From Flavobacterium acetivorans (GTDB taxonomy: Bacteria > Bacteroidota > Bacteroidia > Flavobacteriales > Flavobacteriaceae): 64,000 bases of DNA. The position numbers were made by a program, and so were the translations under genes. The notes under the pieces are model-generated. The model had not been told where the DNA came from. It did no database searches and was given only the letters and a program-made list of their open reading frames with translations. Of the stretch, positions 25,257-36,200 are shown in pieces. Position 1 is the first letter of the stretch; each line of letters opens with the position of its first letter. Location of the stretch: contig NZ_CP087132.1 of assembly GCF_020911885.1 (NCBI RefSeq), positions 3,224,001 through 3,288,000 of the forward strand, written 5' to 3'.

Positions 25257-25691
25257 ATGGAATTCAAAATAATTAATGCAACCTCAGCAGAAGACAAAAT
25301 ATACACGAATCAAATCATTGCTCAATTTCTATATACACATTTAGAAGAATATGGTGATAAAATGGAAGACATTCTAAAATGCATCGCTTATGTAATGAAT
25401 CCTGACAAAGGAGGAAACATTGTGGTAGGTTTAGACGACAATAAAATGGTAGGCGTTGTGATTTTGAACAATACCGGAATGAAGGATTTTATTCCTGAAA
25501 ACATTTTGGTTTATATCGCCGTTGACAACAGCCAACGTGGCAAAGGATACGGAAAGCAATTGATGCAAAAAGCCATCTCTATTGCCGAAGGAAATATTGC
25601 ACTTCATGTGGAGCCGGACAATCCTGCCAAAAAATTATACGAAAAACTCGGATTTACGAACAAATACCTAGAAATGCGTCTCATCAAATAG
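25257..25691 (+). CDS. GNAT-family N-acetyltransferase
   Basis: 144 residues. The acetyl-CoA binding motif A is seen as VYIAVDNSQRGKGYGKQLMQKAI (Q/RxxGxG/A at about residues 95-102), followed by the motif B region ALHVEPDNPAKKLYEKLGF. It transfers an acetyl group to an amine of unknown identity. The next gene, 143 bases downstream on the same strand, is a PLP-dependent amino-acid racemase-like enzyme, so an amino acid or its derivative is a possible substrate, though that is only contextual inference. A hairpin lies between the two genes. Confidence 0.88.
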   Translation: MEFKIINATSAEDKIYTNQIIAQFLYTHLEEYGDKMEDILKCIAYVMNPDKGGNIVVGLDDNKMVGVVILNNTGMKDFIPENILVYIAVDNSQRGKGYGKQLMQKAISIAEGNIALHVEPDNPAKKLYEKLGFTNKYLEMRLIK

Positions 25692-25763
25692 TGCAACAGA
25701 GACAATTTTTAATCTAAAATGTAGTGTCTTTTATGCAAGGACAAAAAGCTAGCATACAAAAAA

Positions 25764-25779
25764 TCCCGAGCTTTCGGGA
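25764..25779 (+). terminator. short hairpin after the acetyltransferase gene
   Basis: TCCCGA and TCGGGA form a 6-bp stem with a 4-base loop. The T-run is missing, so termination is uncertain; it may only separate the two genes partly. Confidence 0.4.
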
Positions 25780-25834
25780 AAGGGTTAAGAAGCTCTAAAA
25801 AACGGTTTCTTTTCTCGAAAAAAAACAGAATAAT

Positions 25835-26908
25835 ATGGCCTTTATAAAATTATACAGAAAAAAATTAGAAGAGAATTATCAATTTTTAGATAGCATATTC
25901 AAATCCAGAAATATAAAATGGGGCGTAGTTTCTAAACTGTTGTGTGGAAACAAAATTTACCTAAAAGAAATTATGGCCTTGGGTGTAAGTGAAATTCATG
26001 ACTCGCGCGTTAGTAACTTAAAAAAAATTAAATCCCTAGATCCTGATATACAAACCGTATACATAAAACCGCCGGCTAAACGCAGTATCGAAAGCATTGT
26101 TCGCTATGCCGATGTCAGTTTTAATACTGAAATTTATACGATTCAACTACTGTCCAATGAAGCTGCTAAACAAAATAAAACCCACAAGATTATCATCATG
26201 ATCGAGATGGGAGATTTACGTGAGGGAGTGATGGGCGAAGAATTAATCGAATTTTACGGGGCGATCTTAAAAATGCCCAACATAGAAATTTTAGGAATTG
26301 GCACCAACCTAAATTGTCTTAGCGGAGTCATGCCTACCCAAGACAAGTTAATCCAATTGAGCTTATACAAACAACTGATAGAAGCTAAATTTAACATTGA
26401 AATCCCGCTGGTTTCTGGCGGAACATCAGTGGCAATACCGTTGATTCTAAAAAATGCTCGTCCTATGGCGGTAAATCATTTTAGGATTGGTGAAGCCTTA
26501 TTCTTTGGCAAAGATCTCTTTACCGGTGAAACCATAGAAGGCATGCACAATGATGTCTTTAAACTGTACACAGAAATTATTGAAATCACCGAAAAACCAG
26601 ACATTCCAACAGGAGAACTGGGAGAAAGCGGCGTAGGAAACACCTATGTAATGGACGAAAATGAAGATCTGGGAGGAACTTCCTTGAGAGCCATTCTTGA
26701 CATTGGACTGCTAGACATGCAACCACAATATATAGAACCAGAAGACGATGATATTACCATTATTGACGCCAGTTCAGATATGCTGGTAATTGACATTTCT
26801 AATTCTAAGAAAAACTATAAAATAGGCGATTTAGTCTCTTTCAAAATACGCTATATGGGAGCACTCTATCTTTTAAGCTCTGATTATATCGAAAAAACCA
26901 TTGGTTAA
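25835..26908 (+). CDS. alanine/ornithine racemase-family PLP-dependent enzyme
   Basis: 357 residues with a fold-type III alanine-racemase-like barrel. The presumed PLP lysine is K34 in WGVVSKLLCGN. Further family blocks are HDSRVSNLKKIK, IIIMIEMGDLREGV, the substrate-side GIGTNLNCLSG, PLVSGGTSVAIP and HFRIGEALFFG. These fit the ornithine racemase (Orr)/YhfX-like branch rather than biosynthetic Alr, which is longer in its C-terminal domain. It would interconvert D- and L-forms of a basic or small amino acid. A GNAT gene precedes it; no ornithine degradation genes are present. Confidence 0.85.
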   Translation: MAFIKLYRKKLEENYQFLDSIFKSRNIKWGVVSKLLCGNKIYLKEIMALGVSEIHDSRVSNLKKIKSLDPDIQTVYIKPPAKRSIESIVRYADVSFNTEIYTIQLLSNEAAKQNKTHKIIIMIEMGDLREGVMGEELIEFYGAILKMPNIEILGIGTNLNCLSGVMPTQDKLIQLSLYKQLIEAKFNIEIPLVSGGTSVAIPLILKNARPMAVNHFRIGEALFFGKDLFTGETIEGMHNDVFKLYTEIIEITEKPDIPTGELGESGVGNTYVMDENEDLGGTSLRAILDIGLLDMQPQYIEPEDDDITIIDASSDMLVIDISNSKKNYKIGDLVSFKIRYMGALYLLSSDYIEKTIG

Positions 26909-26933
26909 CAAAACACTTAGCCTTGTCAAAAAA

Positions 26934-26966
26934 AAGGAAGATATCATTGAACTATCTTCCTTTTTT
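26934..26966 (+). terminator. intrinsic terminator after the racemase-like gene
   Basis: AAGGAAGATA (26934-26943) and TATCTTCCTT (26953-26962) form a 10-bp stem followed by T's. Confidence 0.85.
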
Positions 26967-27081
26967 GTACCTACCTACTATTAAATACCTTCAAAAAAAG
27001 ACAAAAGTGAGGTTTTTTCTATATTTCTTCGCATAATTAAGAATTGATTTTTTACTTTTAGAGAAAATTAACCTTAACCCT

Positions 27082-30000
27082 ATGAAAAGATTTTTTTCCC
27101 TCCTTTTTTTATTAATTTTTATCCCAAAAATTGATGCACAGGAATACTTTCCCAATAATGAAAGTGTCCAAAACAAGAACAATAATTACACTGCATTTAC
27201 AAATGCCAAAATTTTTGTCACTCCAACTCAAGTTATCGACAAAGGAACTTTACTGATTCAAAACGGAAAAGTAATAAGTGCGGGCAAAGCTGTAACACTT
27301 CCTAAAAATACGATTGTAGTAAATCTTGAAGGAAAATCAATTTACCCCTCTTTTATCGATATGTACACCACTTTTGGGATCGAAAAGCCTAAAAGAGGCG
27401 AAGGAAATCGCCAAAACCCTTTATACGATACTAAGAAAGAAGGATACTATTGGAACGAGCATATCAAACCCGAAACGGATGCTTTCCAAAACTTTCAATA
27501 CGATAATACCAAAGCCGAAGAACTTTTGAAAGCTGGTTTTGGTATAGTAGGAACCCATGTTGCCGATGGAATTGCACAAGGAAGCGGTATTTTGATTGCT
27601 TTAAACAATGAAGACAACAGCAAAAGACTTTTGGCTAATAAAATAACAAATCACTTCAGCTTTACCAAAAGCGCCACCACAAACCAAGCCTACCCAAGTT
27701 CCTTAATGGGAATGATTGCTTTATTGCGCCAAATGTACTTTGATTTAGATTGGTACAAAAATGGAAATGCAACCACAACGGACTTATCATTGGAAGCCAT
27801 GATAAACAATCAGAAATTGGTTCAGATTTTTGCCACCGAAGACAAATTAAACAGCCTTAGAGCCGCTAAGATTGCTAAAGAATTTGGATTGAATTACATC
27901 CTTAAGGGAGCTGGAAATGAATTTGAAAGAATTGAGGAAATAAAAAAAACGAATGCTTCTTATATTATCCCAATCAATTTTCCGGAAGCCTTTGACGTAA
28001 GCAATCCCTATCTGGCAAGCCAATTGGATTTTGCCGATTTGCGTTTATGGAATCAGTCTCCAACGAACTTAAAAGTGTTATCAGATAACGGAATCACATT
28101 TGCTTTAACTACTGATAAGCTTAAAAAAATGGATGATTTCAGAACTAATCTTTTAAAAGCAATCCAATATGGTTTTGACAAGACCAAAGCCTTAGAAGCC
28201 CTAACAACTATTCCTGCCTCTTTATTGGGGAAAAGTAACGAAATAGGTTCCTTGAAAAACGGAAGCTTGGCTAATTTCTTAATTACATCTGGTGAGATTT
28301 TTGACAAAAAAACAACTATTTATGAAAACTGGGTTGGAGGTAGCAAGTACGTTATCAAAGACATCGCGGCAAAAGACATTCGTGGAAGTTATGATTTAAC
28401 CGTTGACAATACTCCTTATAAATTAATCATCAAAGGGGAAATTACAGCTCCAGAATCTGAAATCAAAACATTAGATTCAACTAAGGTAAACTCAAAAATT
28501 AGCCTTGCTAACAATTGGATTTCTTTAATTGTAAAAAGCAAAGACTCTGTGAAAACTAATTTCAACAGACTTAGCGGCTATATTGAAAACTCGCCAAATC
28601 TGACCGGCAAAGTAATATTCTTTGATGGAAAAGAGTCGAATTGGTCTGCGGTAAAAACAGCCGCTTTCGAAAACGAAAAACCAAAAGACAAAGGCAAAGA
28701 TGAATCAAAAAATAATACTATAATTCCGGTTAGCTATCCTAATATCGCTTTTGGAAATGCTGAAAAACCAAAACAAGAAACCTTATTATTCAAGAATGCG
28801 ACAGTTTGGACCAATGAAAAAGAAGGCATTTTAACCGAAACTGATGTTCTGGTAAAAAATGGTAAAATTGCCGCTATTGGTAATAATCTTAATGATGCCG
28901 CAGCAACAGTTATTGATGCCAAAGGAAAACACCTAACAAGTGGTATCATTGACGAGCATTCTCATATCGCCATTTCAAATGGTGTAAATGAAGGCGGACA
29001 TAATTCCAGCGCAGAGGTTACGATAGAAGACGTTGTTAACTCTGATGATATTAATATCTATAGAGAATTAGCCGGTGGTGTGACCACTTCACAATTACTT
29101 CACGGTTCAGCAAACCCTATTGGAGGGAGATCAGCAATCGTAAAATGGAAATGGGGAGCAGCTCCAGAGGAAATGCTATATAAAGACCAACCTAAATTCA
29201 TCAAATTTGCTTTGGGAGAAAATGTAAAACAAGCCAATTGGGGAATTAACAACCCTACCCGTTTCCCACAAACAAGAATGGGTGTAGAACAAGTTTTTAC
29301 TGATTATTTTCAACGCGCCAAAGAATATGAAGCCACTTGGAAAAAATACAATGCAGCTTCAAAGAAAAACAAAGGCAAAATGCCAAGAACAGACATCGAA
29401 TTACAAACCATAACCGAAATTTTAAATCAGGAGCGATTTATAAGCTGTCACTCTTATGTGCAATCCGAAATTTTGATGTTAATGCAGGTAGCCGAAAAAT
29501 TCAATTTTAGAGTCAACACCTTTACACACATCCTGGAAGGATATAAAGTTGCCGATAAAATGAAAGAACACGGTGTGGGTGCCTCTACTTTTTCTGATTG
29601 GTGGGCTTATAAATTTGAAGTAAATGATGCAATCCCTTATAATGGCCCAATAATGCACAATGCGGGCGTAGTAGTGGCATACAACTCTGATGATGCCGAA
29701 ATGTCTCGAAGACTAAATCAAGAAGCCGCAAAAGCCGTAAAATACGGAAACATTTCTGAAGAAGAAGCTTGGAAATTTGTGACTTTAAATCCTGCAAAAC
29801 TATTACATATTGACAATAAAGTAGGAAGTATCAAAGTAGGTAAAGATGCTGATATCGTATTGTGGAGCACTAATCCCCTATCAATTTATGCTCAAGCCGA
29901 AAAAACAGTTATTGAAGGTACTGTTTACTATGATGCCAAAAAAGACGAAGCAAAAAGAGTAGCTATTGATAAAGAGAGAAACGAAATTATAGGTCAGATG

Positions 30001-30087
30001 CTAGAGGAAAAAAACAAAGGAATGAATACTCAAGAACCTAAAAAACGAATTAAAGTTGAATACCATTGTGACACTTTGGAAGACTAA
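27082..30087 (+). CDS. secreted amidohydrolase-family protein with two modules
   Basis: 1001 residues with a signal peptide (KRFFSLLFLLIFIPKIDAQE, cleavage after about residue 19). It holds two imidazolonepropionase-type amidohydrolase modules, about residues 35-430 and 565-985. The second has the metal motif IIDEHSHIA (H626, H628), further candidate ligands in ISCHSY and THILEG, and an aspartate in YNSDDAEM. The first has the same fold landmarks (YPSFIDMYTTFG, then GSLKNGSLANFLI), but the HxH pair is replaced by MYT. Such proteins are probably periplasmic hydrolases of cyclic amides or peptides. The substrate is unknown. A second amidohydrolase-fold gene begins 34 bases downstream, which suggests an operon. 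Confidence 0.9.
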   Translation: MKRFFSLLFLLIFIPKIDAQEYFPNNESVQNKNNNYTAFTNAKIFVTPTQVIDKGTLLIQNGKVISAGKAVTLPKNTIVVNLEGKSIYPSFIDMYTTFGIEKPKRGEGNRQNPLYDTKKEGYYWNEHIKPETDAFQNFQYDNTKAEELLKAGFGIVGTHVADGIAQGSGILIALNNEDNSKRLLANKITNHFSFTKSATTNQAYPSSLMGMIALLRQMYFDLDWYKNGNATTTDLSLEAMINNQKLVQIFATEDKLNSLRAAKIAKEFGLNYILKGAGNEFERIEEIKKTNASYIIPINFPEAFDVSNPYLASQLDFADLRLWNQSPTNLKVLSDNGITFALTTDKLKKMDDFRTNLLKAIQYGFDKTKALEALTTIPASLLGKSNEIGSLKNGSLANFLITSGEIFDKKTTIYENWVGGSKYVIKDIAAKDIRGSYDLTVDNTPYKLIIKGEITAPESEIKTLDSTKVNSKISLANNWISLIVKSKDSVKTNFNRLSGYIENSPNLTGKVIFFDGKESNWSAVKTAAFENEKPKDKGKDESKNNTIIPVSYPNIAFGNAEKPKQETLLFKNATVWTNEKEGILTETDVLVKNGKIAAIGNNLNDAAATVIDAKGKHLTSGIIDEHSHIAISNGVNEGGHNSSAEVTIEDVVNSDDINIYRELAGGVTTSQLLHGSANPIGGRSAIVKWKWGAAPEEMLYKDQPKFIKFALGENVKQANWGINNPTRFPQTRMGVEQVFTDYFQRAKEYEATWKKYNAASKKNKGKMPRTDIELQTITEILNQERFISCHSYVQSEILMLMQVAEKFNFRVNTFTHILEGYKVADKMKEHGVGASTFSDWWAYKFEVNDAIPYNGPIMHNAGVVVAYNSDDAEMSRRLNQEAAKAVKYGNISEEEAWKFVTLNPAKLLHIDNKVGSIKVGKDADIVLWSTNPLSIYAQAEKTVIEGTVYYDAKKDEAKRVAIDKERNEIIGQMLEEKNKGMNTQEPKKRIKVEYHCDTLED

Positions 30088-30121
30088 AAAGAGCGATTCA
30101 TTAATTGAAAAAAAATATAAA

Positions 30122-31423
30122 ATGATACTTAAAAAAAGATATTTAGCACTGTTTATACTTAGTTTATCCATGGCAGCTCAACATGCTCCTGCTAAAAAAC
30201 AAACAAAGTCAATACTAATCCTAAATGCAATAGCACATTTAGGAAACGGAAAAATAATTCAAAACAGCGCCATTGGATTCAAAGACGGAAAAATAACGCT
30301 CGTGGCCGATGCTACGCAAATCCGATTAGCCAAAGATGCTTATGACGAAACTATAGATGCTACAGGAAAAGAAGTTTATCCCGGATTTATTGCTCCAAAT
30401 TCGACTTTGGGATTAGTTGAAATTGATGCCATAAAATCATCGGACGATGAAAGCGAAATAGGGGTTTTCAATCCTAATGTTCGAAGCATCATTGCTTATA
30501 ATGCCGAATCAAAAGTAATCGAAACAGTACGACCAAATGGAATATTAATAGCTCAAATCACCCCTCGTGGCGGGAGAATTTCTGGAACTTCTTCTATCGT
30601 ACAATTGGATTCCTGGAACTGGCAAGATGGCTTGATGAAAGAAAATGATGGAATTCATTTAAATTTTCCATCCTCATTTAGACAAAATGGTTGGTGGGCT
30701 GAGCCTGCGGCATCAACCCTTAACAAAGATTACTCAAAACAAGTGGGAGAAATAACCCGTTTTTTAACTAATGCTAAATCGTATCTAGCAGATACCGCAA
30801 AGGAGAGAAATTTAATCTTTGAATCGGTAAAAGGATTGTTTGACGGAACGCAAACTTTATTCATCCATGCCGATAAAGAGCTGCAAATCATTGATGCCGC
30901 AAACTTAGCCTTAGAAAACGGAATCAAAAAAATAGTGATTGTAGGTGGTTTTGAAGCTTATAAAGCAGCAGATCTTCTTAAAAAGAACAACATAGGCGTA
31001 TTATTGAAAAGAGTACATGATATGCCCGAAAATGATGATCAAGATGTGAATTTGCCTTATAAAATGGCAAAAATCCTAACCGATAAAGGAATTGTTGTAG
31101 GATTAGAAAACAGCGGAGACATGGAGCGTATGAATACAAGAAACTTACCTTTTCTTGCCGGAACTTGTGCGGCTTACGGCTTAGACAAAGAACAAGCCTT
31201 GCAGTTGATTACTTCTAATACCGCTAAATTATTAGGAATTGACAATCTATGTGGCACACTCGAAGAAGGAAAAGATGCTACTTTATTCATCTCTGATGGA
31301 GACGCCTTAGACATGAGAACCAATAAAATTTCTAAAGCATTCATCCAAGGAAGAACGATAAACTTAGAAAATCATCAGAGTCAACTAAACAAGATCTACA
31401 AAGAGAAATTCGGTCAACAATAA
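30122..31423 (+). CDS. secreted amidohydrolase-fold protein lacking the HxH metal motif
   Basis: 433 residues from the ATG at 30122, where a signal peptide begins (MILKKRYLALFILSLSMAAQ). An upstream frame to 30056 overlaps the previous gene and was rejected. The fold landmarks are those of amidohydrolases (DATGKEVYPGFIAPNSTLGL near residue 80, and C-terminal LGIDNLCGTLEEGKDATLFI), but where an HxH is expected it reads APNST. This makes it resemble the first module of the upstream gene more than the second. It may be a structural partner or inactive paralogue. It shares an operon with the 1001-residue protein and is followed by a strong terminator. Confidence 0.85.
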   Translation: MILKKRYLALFILSLSMAAQHAPAKKQTKSILILNAIAHLGNGKIIQNSAIGFKDGKITLVADATQIRLAKDAYDETIDATGKEVYPGFIAPNSTLGLVEIDAIKSSDDESEIGVFNPNVRSIIAYNAESKVIETVRPNGILIAQITPRGGRISGTSSIVQLDSWNWQDGLMKENDGIHLNFPSSFRQNGWWAEPAASTLNKDYSKQVGEITRFLTNAKSYLADTAKERNLIFESVKGLFDGTQTLFIHADKELQIIDAANLALENGIKKIVIVGGFEAYKAADLLKKNNIGVLLKRVHDMPENDDQDVNLPYKMAKILTDKGIVVGLENSGDMERMNTRNLPFLAGTCAAYGLDKEQALQLITSNTAKLLGIDNLCGTLEEGKDATLFISDGDALDMRTNKISKAFIQGRTINLENHQSQLNKIYKEKFGQQ

Positions 31424-31480
31424 GTTTTAAAAAATAACAGTAGGCTGAACAATCAGAAGAACTATTTTCTATCATTACTA

Positions 31481-31522
31481 AAAAAGCGCCAATCACAACC
31501 CTTGTGATTGGCGCTTTTTTTT
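31481..31522 (+). terminator. strong intrinsic terminator after the amidohydrolase operon
   Basis: An 18-bp stem (31481-31498 with 31502-31519) contains GCGCCAATCACAA / TTGTGATTGGCGC, with a 3-base loop and a T-run. The remaining gap to 31747 is AT-rich leader sequence for the ammonium transporter, without clear boxes. Confidence 0.93.
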
Positions 31523-31747
31523 ATTTTACTTCCAAATTAAAGTCAAAAAATACTTCTTAGTCTCAATTCAAAATCCCAAATTTAAAAAAAAGATTAATAA
31601 TTCACCAAAAATAACAAAAAAATACAAGAACACCCATAATTTCAAAGGGGTCAAATTTAAATTTCAATAAAAATAACCAACAGAACACCTATTTTAAATA
31701 GGGCATTGAATCATTTTATATTTTTACAAAAACTAAAACTAAAAACA

Positions 31748-33061
31748 ATGCGAAAAATTATTCTAAGTGTGATCCTAATCACCATTCTGATTTTAACCCT
31801 ATTTTCGAGTTTTTTATTATCTGATAGCCCAATATCTACTAAAGCGGTTGCATTTGACACCGGAGATATGGCTTGGATGATTGTTGCTACTGCGCTTGTC
31901 CTATTAATGACACCTGGCTTAGGCTTTTTTTATGGAGGAATGGTTGGTAAAAAAAACGTTATTAGCACCATGCTTCAAAGCTTTATGGCGATGATAATAG
32001 TTACGATTCTTTGGGTTATCATCGCTTTTGGTTTATCATTTGGCCCATCGATAGGAGGAATAATTGGGAACCCTTCTCCATATTTGTTTTTTCAAAATGT
32101 AAACACAACATCATCCTGGAGTTTAGCCCCTACTATTCCATTCCTGTTGTTTGCTTTATTCCAAGCTAAATTTGCCATTATTACACCTGCATTAATCACA
32201 GGGGCTTTTGCCGAAAGAATCCGTTTTTGGGCCTATTTATTATTCATGGTACTATTCATTTTGCTTATTTATACCCCTTTGTGTCATATGACTTGGCATC
32301 CTGAAGGTCTTTTCTTCAAAATGGGTGTTCTGGACTTTGCAGGAGGAACCGTTGTTCATATGAGCGCAGGTTGGGCGGCATTGGCTGGAGCCATATTTTT
32401 AGGAAAAAGAAAAAACCAAAAAGTAAATCCAGCACGAATTACCTATGTATTATTAGGAACCGGTTTATTATGGTTTGGATGGTTTGGTTTTAATGCTGGT
32501 TCCGCTTTAGGGGCAAATGGATTGGCCGTTCAAGCACTTGGAACCACCACTGTGGCCGCTGCTGCTGCCGGAATGGCTTGGGTCTTCTTTGATAAAATCC
32601 TTGGACACAAACTGTCCGCCATGGGAGCCTGCATTGGAACCGTAGTGGGTTTAGTTGCAATAACGCCCGCTGCAGGATTTGTAAGTATACCTCATGCTAT
32701 TTTCATAGGTGTATTTAGCAGTATTGTAAGTAACCTCATGGTGAGTAAATTTCATAAAGGCAAGATTGACGATGCTTTAGACGTATTTGCTTGCCACGGC
32801 GTAGGTGGTATGACGGGAATGCTCTTGACTGGTGTTTTTGCTTCAAAAGCGGTAAACCCTGGAGTAGTAGATCAAGGTCTTCTCTTTGGAGAAACAACAT
32901 TGTTCTTCAACCAATTAATTGCTTTAATTATTGTTTCCATTTTTGCCTTTACAGCTTCTTATTTCCTTTTCTTTATAGTGAACAAAATCACTCCTTTGAG
33001 AGTCAGTGAAGATAAAGAAGAATTAGGCTTGGATATTTCGCAACACGGAGAATATCTATAA
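31748..33061 (+). CDS. amtB: ammonium transporter Amt
   Basis: 437 residues from the ATG at 31748; a 14-codon upstream extension has no family support. A signal-peptide-like N-terminus (MRKIILSVILITILILTLFSS) precedes eleven membrane segments, starting with AWMIVATALVLLMTPGLGFFYGGMVGKKN. Signature blocks are FALFQAKFAIITPALITGAFAER, MTWHPEGLFFKMGVLDFAGGTVVHMSAGWAALAGA with the first pore histidine, and DVFACHGVGGMTGMLLTGVFA with the second. It carries ammonium into the cell. No glnK (PII) gene is next to it here, unlike in many bacteria. It is followed by a bidirectional terminator. Confidence 0.96.
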   Translation: MRKIILSVILITILILTLFSSFLLSDSPISTKAVAFDTGDMAWMIVATALVLLMTPGLGFFYGGMVGKKNVISTMLQSFMAMIIVTILWVIIAFGLSFGPSIGGIIGNPSPYLFFQNVNTTSSWSLAPTIPFLLFALFQAKFAIITPALITGAFAERIRFWAYLLFMVLFILLIYTPLCHMTWHPEGLFFKMGVLDFAGGTVVHMSAGWAALAGAIFLGKRKNQKVNPARITYVLLGTGLLWFGWFGFNAGSALGANGLAVQALGTTTVAAAAAGMAWVFFDKILGHKLSAMGACIGTVVGLVAITPAAGFVSIPHAIFIGVFSSIVSNLMVSKFHKGKIDDALDVFACHGVGGMTGMLLTGVFASKAVNPGVVDQGLLFGETTLFFNQLIALIIVSIFAFTASYFLFFIVNKITPLRVSEDKEELGLDISQHGEYL

Positions 33062-33142
33062 ATCTTCTTTACAAAAAAGGATAATATAAATTGATTTTCA
33101 AACTGTTTTTTTCCAATAATCAATTAGTCATTGAACACTATT

Positions 33143-33183
33143 AAAAAACTCCATCTCAATTAAAATTGAAATGGAGTTTTTTT
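33143..33183. terminator. bidirectional terminator between amtB and the T9SS repeat protein gene
   Basis: AAAAAACTCCATCTCAATT pairs with AATTGAAATGGAGTTTTTT across a 2-base centre (one G-T pair), with A- and T-tracts at both ends. Convergent genes end on either side. Confidence 0.88.
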
Positions 33184-33205
33184 AATTCTAACAACAAAGA
33201 GAATC

Positions 33206-36200
33206 CTATTGTTTTATCAATCGGATTGTCTTTTGATCTGTTCCTTGACGCACCAATACCAAATAAGCGCCAGATGGGAAATCATCACCAAACTTAATAA
33301 GCTTGTTATTGCTATTCTCAATATGTTTCACCATTCGGCCCAATACATCAAATACTGAAACTTCTACCTTTTCATTACTGATTCCCGCCAGTTCCAAGTT
33401 AAAATATTGACTTGAAGGATTAGGATAAGCAGTGATGCTAAAAGCAACTATTTCCGGTTTAGCCTCCAATACTTCCATCTTAGCATTCTTTTTCTTAACT
33501 TCATGTATCACAATGGAACCGCCACCTAGAACGGTTGTTGCATCTGTATTATCAGCAGCTCCATTCTGATTATCGTAAACAAGAGCATTTCCGTTATTCT
33601 TATCCCAGATTTTAATACGGAATTTATCAGTTCCTCCGCCACCGGTAATTTGTCCGTCAATTGCAGAAACCATAAATCCGAAGTTGCCAGAACCGTTTAC
33701 AGTCCCCACCCCTTTATATGTTGCTTTTGCTCCTGAAATCACCAATGTCATGGCTTCATGGCTTGAACTTTTGAAGTTTAAATTAGCCGCATTAAATTGA
33801 AATTCCGTATTTCCATCAACTAGGGCACTTCCTTTTTTATATTTCGCCACAAAACCAAAATTAGCTTTACCAATTAATGAAGGATTTGCAACATAAGCAC
33901 CTACAGGAGAATTAATCCATCCTCCACCAGTAACAAATCCTCCATCTGGGTCGTATACTGGCAAATAAGCCATTGACGAAGCACAAGGACTAACTGTAGC
34001 GTTTACCTGATACATTTCTACCGGCAGACTAATTCCTGATGTAATAGCTAAACCTGTAGCGTCTGTGGTGGCGTCATAGGTGGTTAGACCTCCATTGCCA
34101 TTATCCAGCGTAAACAATACTGGAATACCCGCTAATGATAACCCTGGGATCACCGGCGAAGCTGTTACAGTCGCTTTCAATTTAGCCAATGAATTTACAG
34201 GAACAGGCGCGCTACTTGCAGAGGCATCGATGTTTATACCGATGGTTGTTAAAAGACCATTTACATAATTAAAGCCATAATTATTATCTGCACCACCAGA
34301 TACGGCTATAGTCTGATTATCTCCTAATATAGTTGCTAATGGATGAACATCTAAAACTGCTGCTGTTTCACCATTCATAAATCCAGTAATTTGTATGGTA
34401 AAGGTTGGATTCGTCTGTCCGCAATATTTCATTTTATTATCAGCGGTCACTGTCAAGAGAGCTTTGCTGATATCAATAGCCACACTTCCCGATTCGTTAT
34501 TGTAATTAATTCCACCGTCAAAGGTCCAATTAGCGGTGCCACCAGGAACGTCCGTAAAACTTAAACCTAAGTTCAAACCGGAACTTAAGTCTATCAATCC
34601 TACTCCAGTTACACTGCCTGTTGCGCCATGCACTAATCCATCATAAACTCCGGAATAACCGCTAACACTCACCAAAGCATCGGCTTTGCTGATATCAATA
34701 GCCACACTTCCCGATTCATTATTGTAATTTATTCCGCCATCAAAGGTCCAATTAGCCGTGCCACCAGGAACGTCTGTGAAGCTTAAACCTAAATTCAACC
34801 CGGAACTCAAGTCTATCAATCCTACTCCAGTTGCGCTGCCTGTTGCGCCATGCGCTAATCCATCATAAACTCCGGAATAACCGCTAACACTCACCAAAGC
34901 ATCGGCTTTGCTGATATCAATAGCCACACTTCCCGATTCGTCATTGTAATTTATTCCGCCATCAAAGGTCCAATTAGCGGTGCCACCAGGAACGTCTGTA
35001 AAACTTAAACCTAAATTCAAACCAGAACTTAAGTCTACCGAGCCGATTCCAGTTGCACTGCCCATTGCGCCATGCGCTAATCCATCATAAACTCCGGAAT
35101 AACCGCTGACACTCACCAAAGCATCGGCTTTGCTGATATCAATAGCCACACTTCCCGATTCGTTATTGTAATTTATTCCGCCATCAAAGGTCCAATTAGC
35201 GATGCCACCAGGAACGTCTGTAAAGCTTAAACCTAAATTCAAACCGGAACTTAAGTCTATCGAGCCGATTCCGGTTGCGCTGCCTGTTGCGCCATGCGCC
35301 AAAGCATCATAAACTCCGGAATAACCATTAACACTCACCAAAGCATCGGCTTTGCTGATATCAATAGCCACACTTCCCGATTCGTTATTGTAATTTATTC
35401 CGCCATCAAAGATCCAATTAGCCGTGCCACCAGGAACGTCTGTGAAGCTTAAACCTAAATTCAAACCGGAACTCAAGTCTACCGAGCCGATTCCGGTAGC
35501 CGTTCCCATTGCGCCATGCGCTAATCCATCATAAACTCCGGAATAACCGCTAACACTCACCAAAGCATCGGCTTTGCTGATATCAATAGCCACACTTCCC
35601 GATTCGTTATTGTAATTTATTCCACCGTCAAAGGTCCAATTAGCCGTGCCACCAGGAACGTCCGTAAAACTTAAACCTAAATTCAAACCGGAACTTAAGT
35701 CTACCGAGCCGATTCCTGTTGCGCTTCCTGTTGCGCCATGCGCCAAAGCATCATAAACTCCGGAATAACCATTAACACTTACCAAGGCATCGGCTTTGCT
35801 GATATCAATAGCCACACTTCCCGATTCGTTATTGTAATTTATTCCACCGTCAAAGGTCCAATTAGCCGTGCCACCAGGAACGTCCGTAAAACTTAAACCT
35901 AAATTCAAACCGGAACTTAAGTCTACCGAGCCGATTCCTGTTGCGCTTCCTGTTGCGCCATGCGCCAAAGCATCATAAACTCCGGAATAACCATTAACAC
36001 TTACCAAGGCATCGGCTTTGCTGATATCAATAGCCACACTTCCCGATTCGTTATTGTAATTTATTCCACCGTCAAAGGTCCAATTAGCCGTGCCACCAGG
36101 AACGTCCGTAAAACTTAAACCTAAATTCAAACCGGAACTCAAGTCTACCGAGCCGATTCCGGTTGCGCTGCCTGTTGCGCCATGCGCCAAAGCATCATAA

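Noticed and set aside
30056..30121. N-terminal extension of the 433-residue amidohydrolase-fold protein
   Set aside because: It overlaps the previous gene and places the signal peptide inside the chain; the ATG at 30122 starts directly at the signal peptide.
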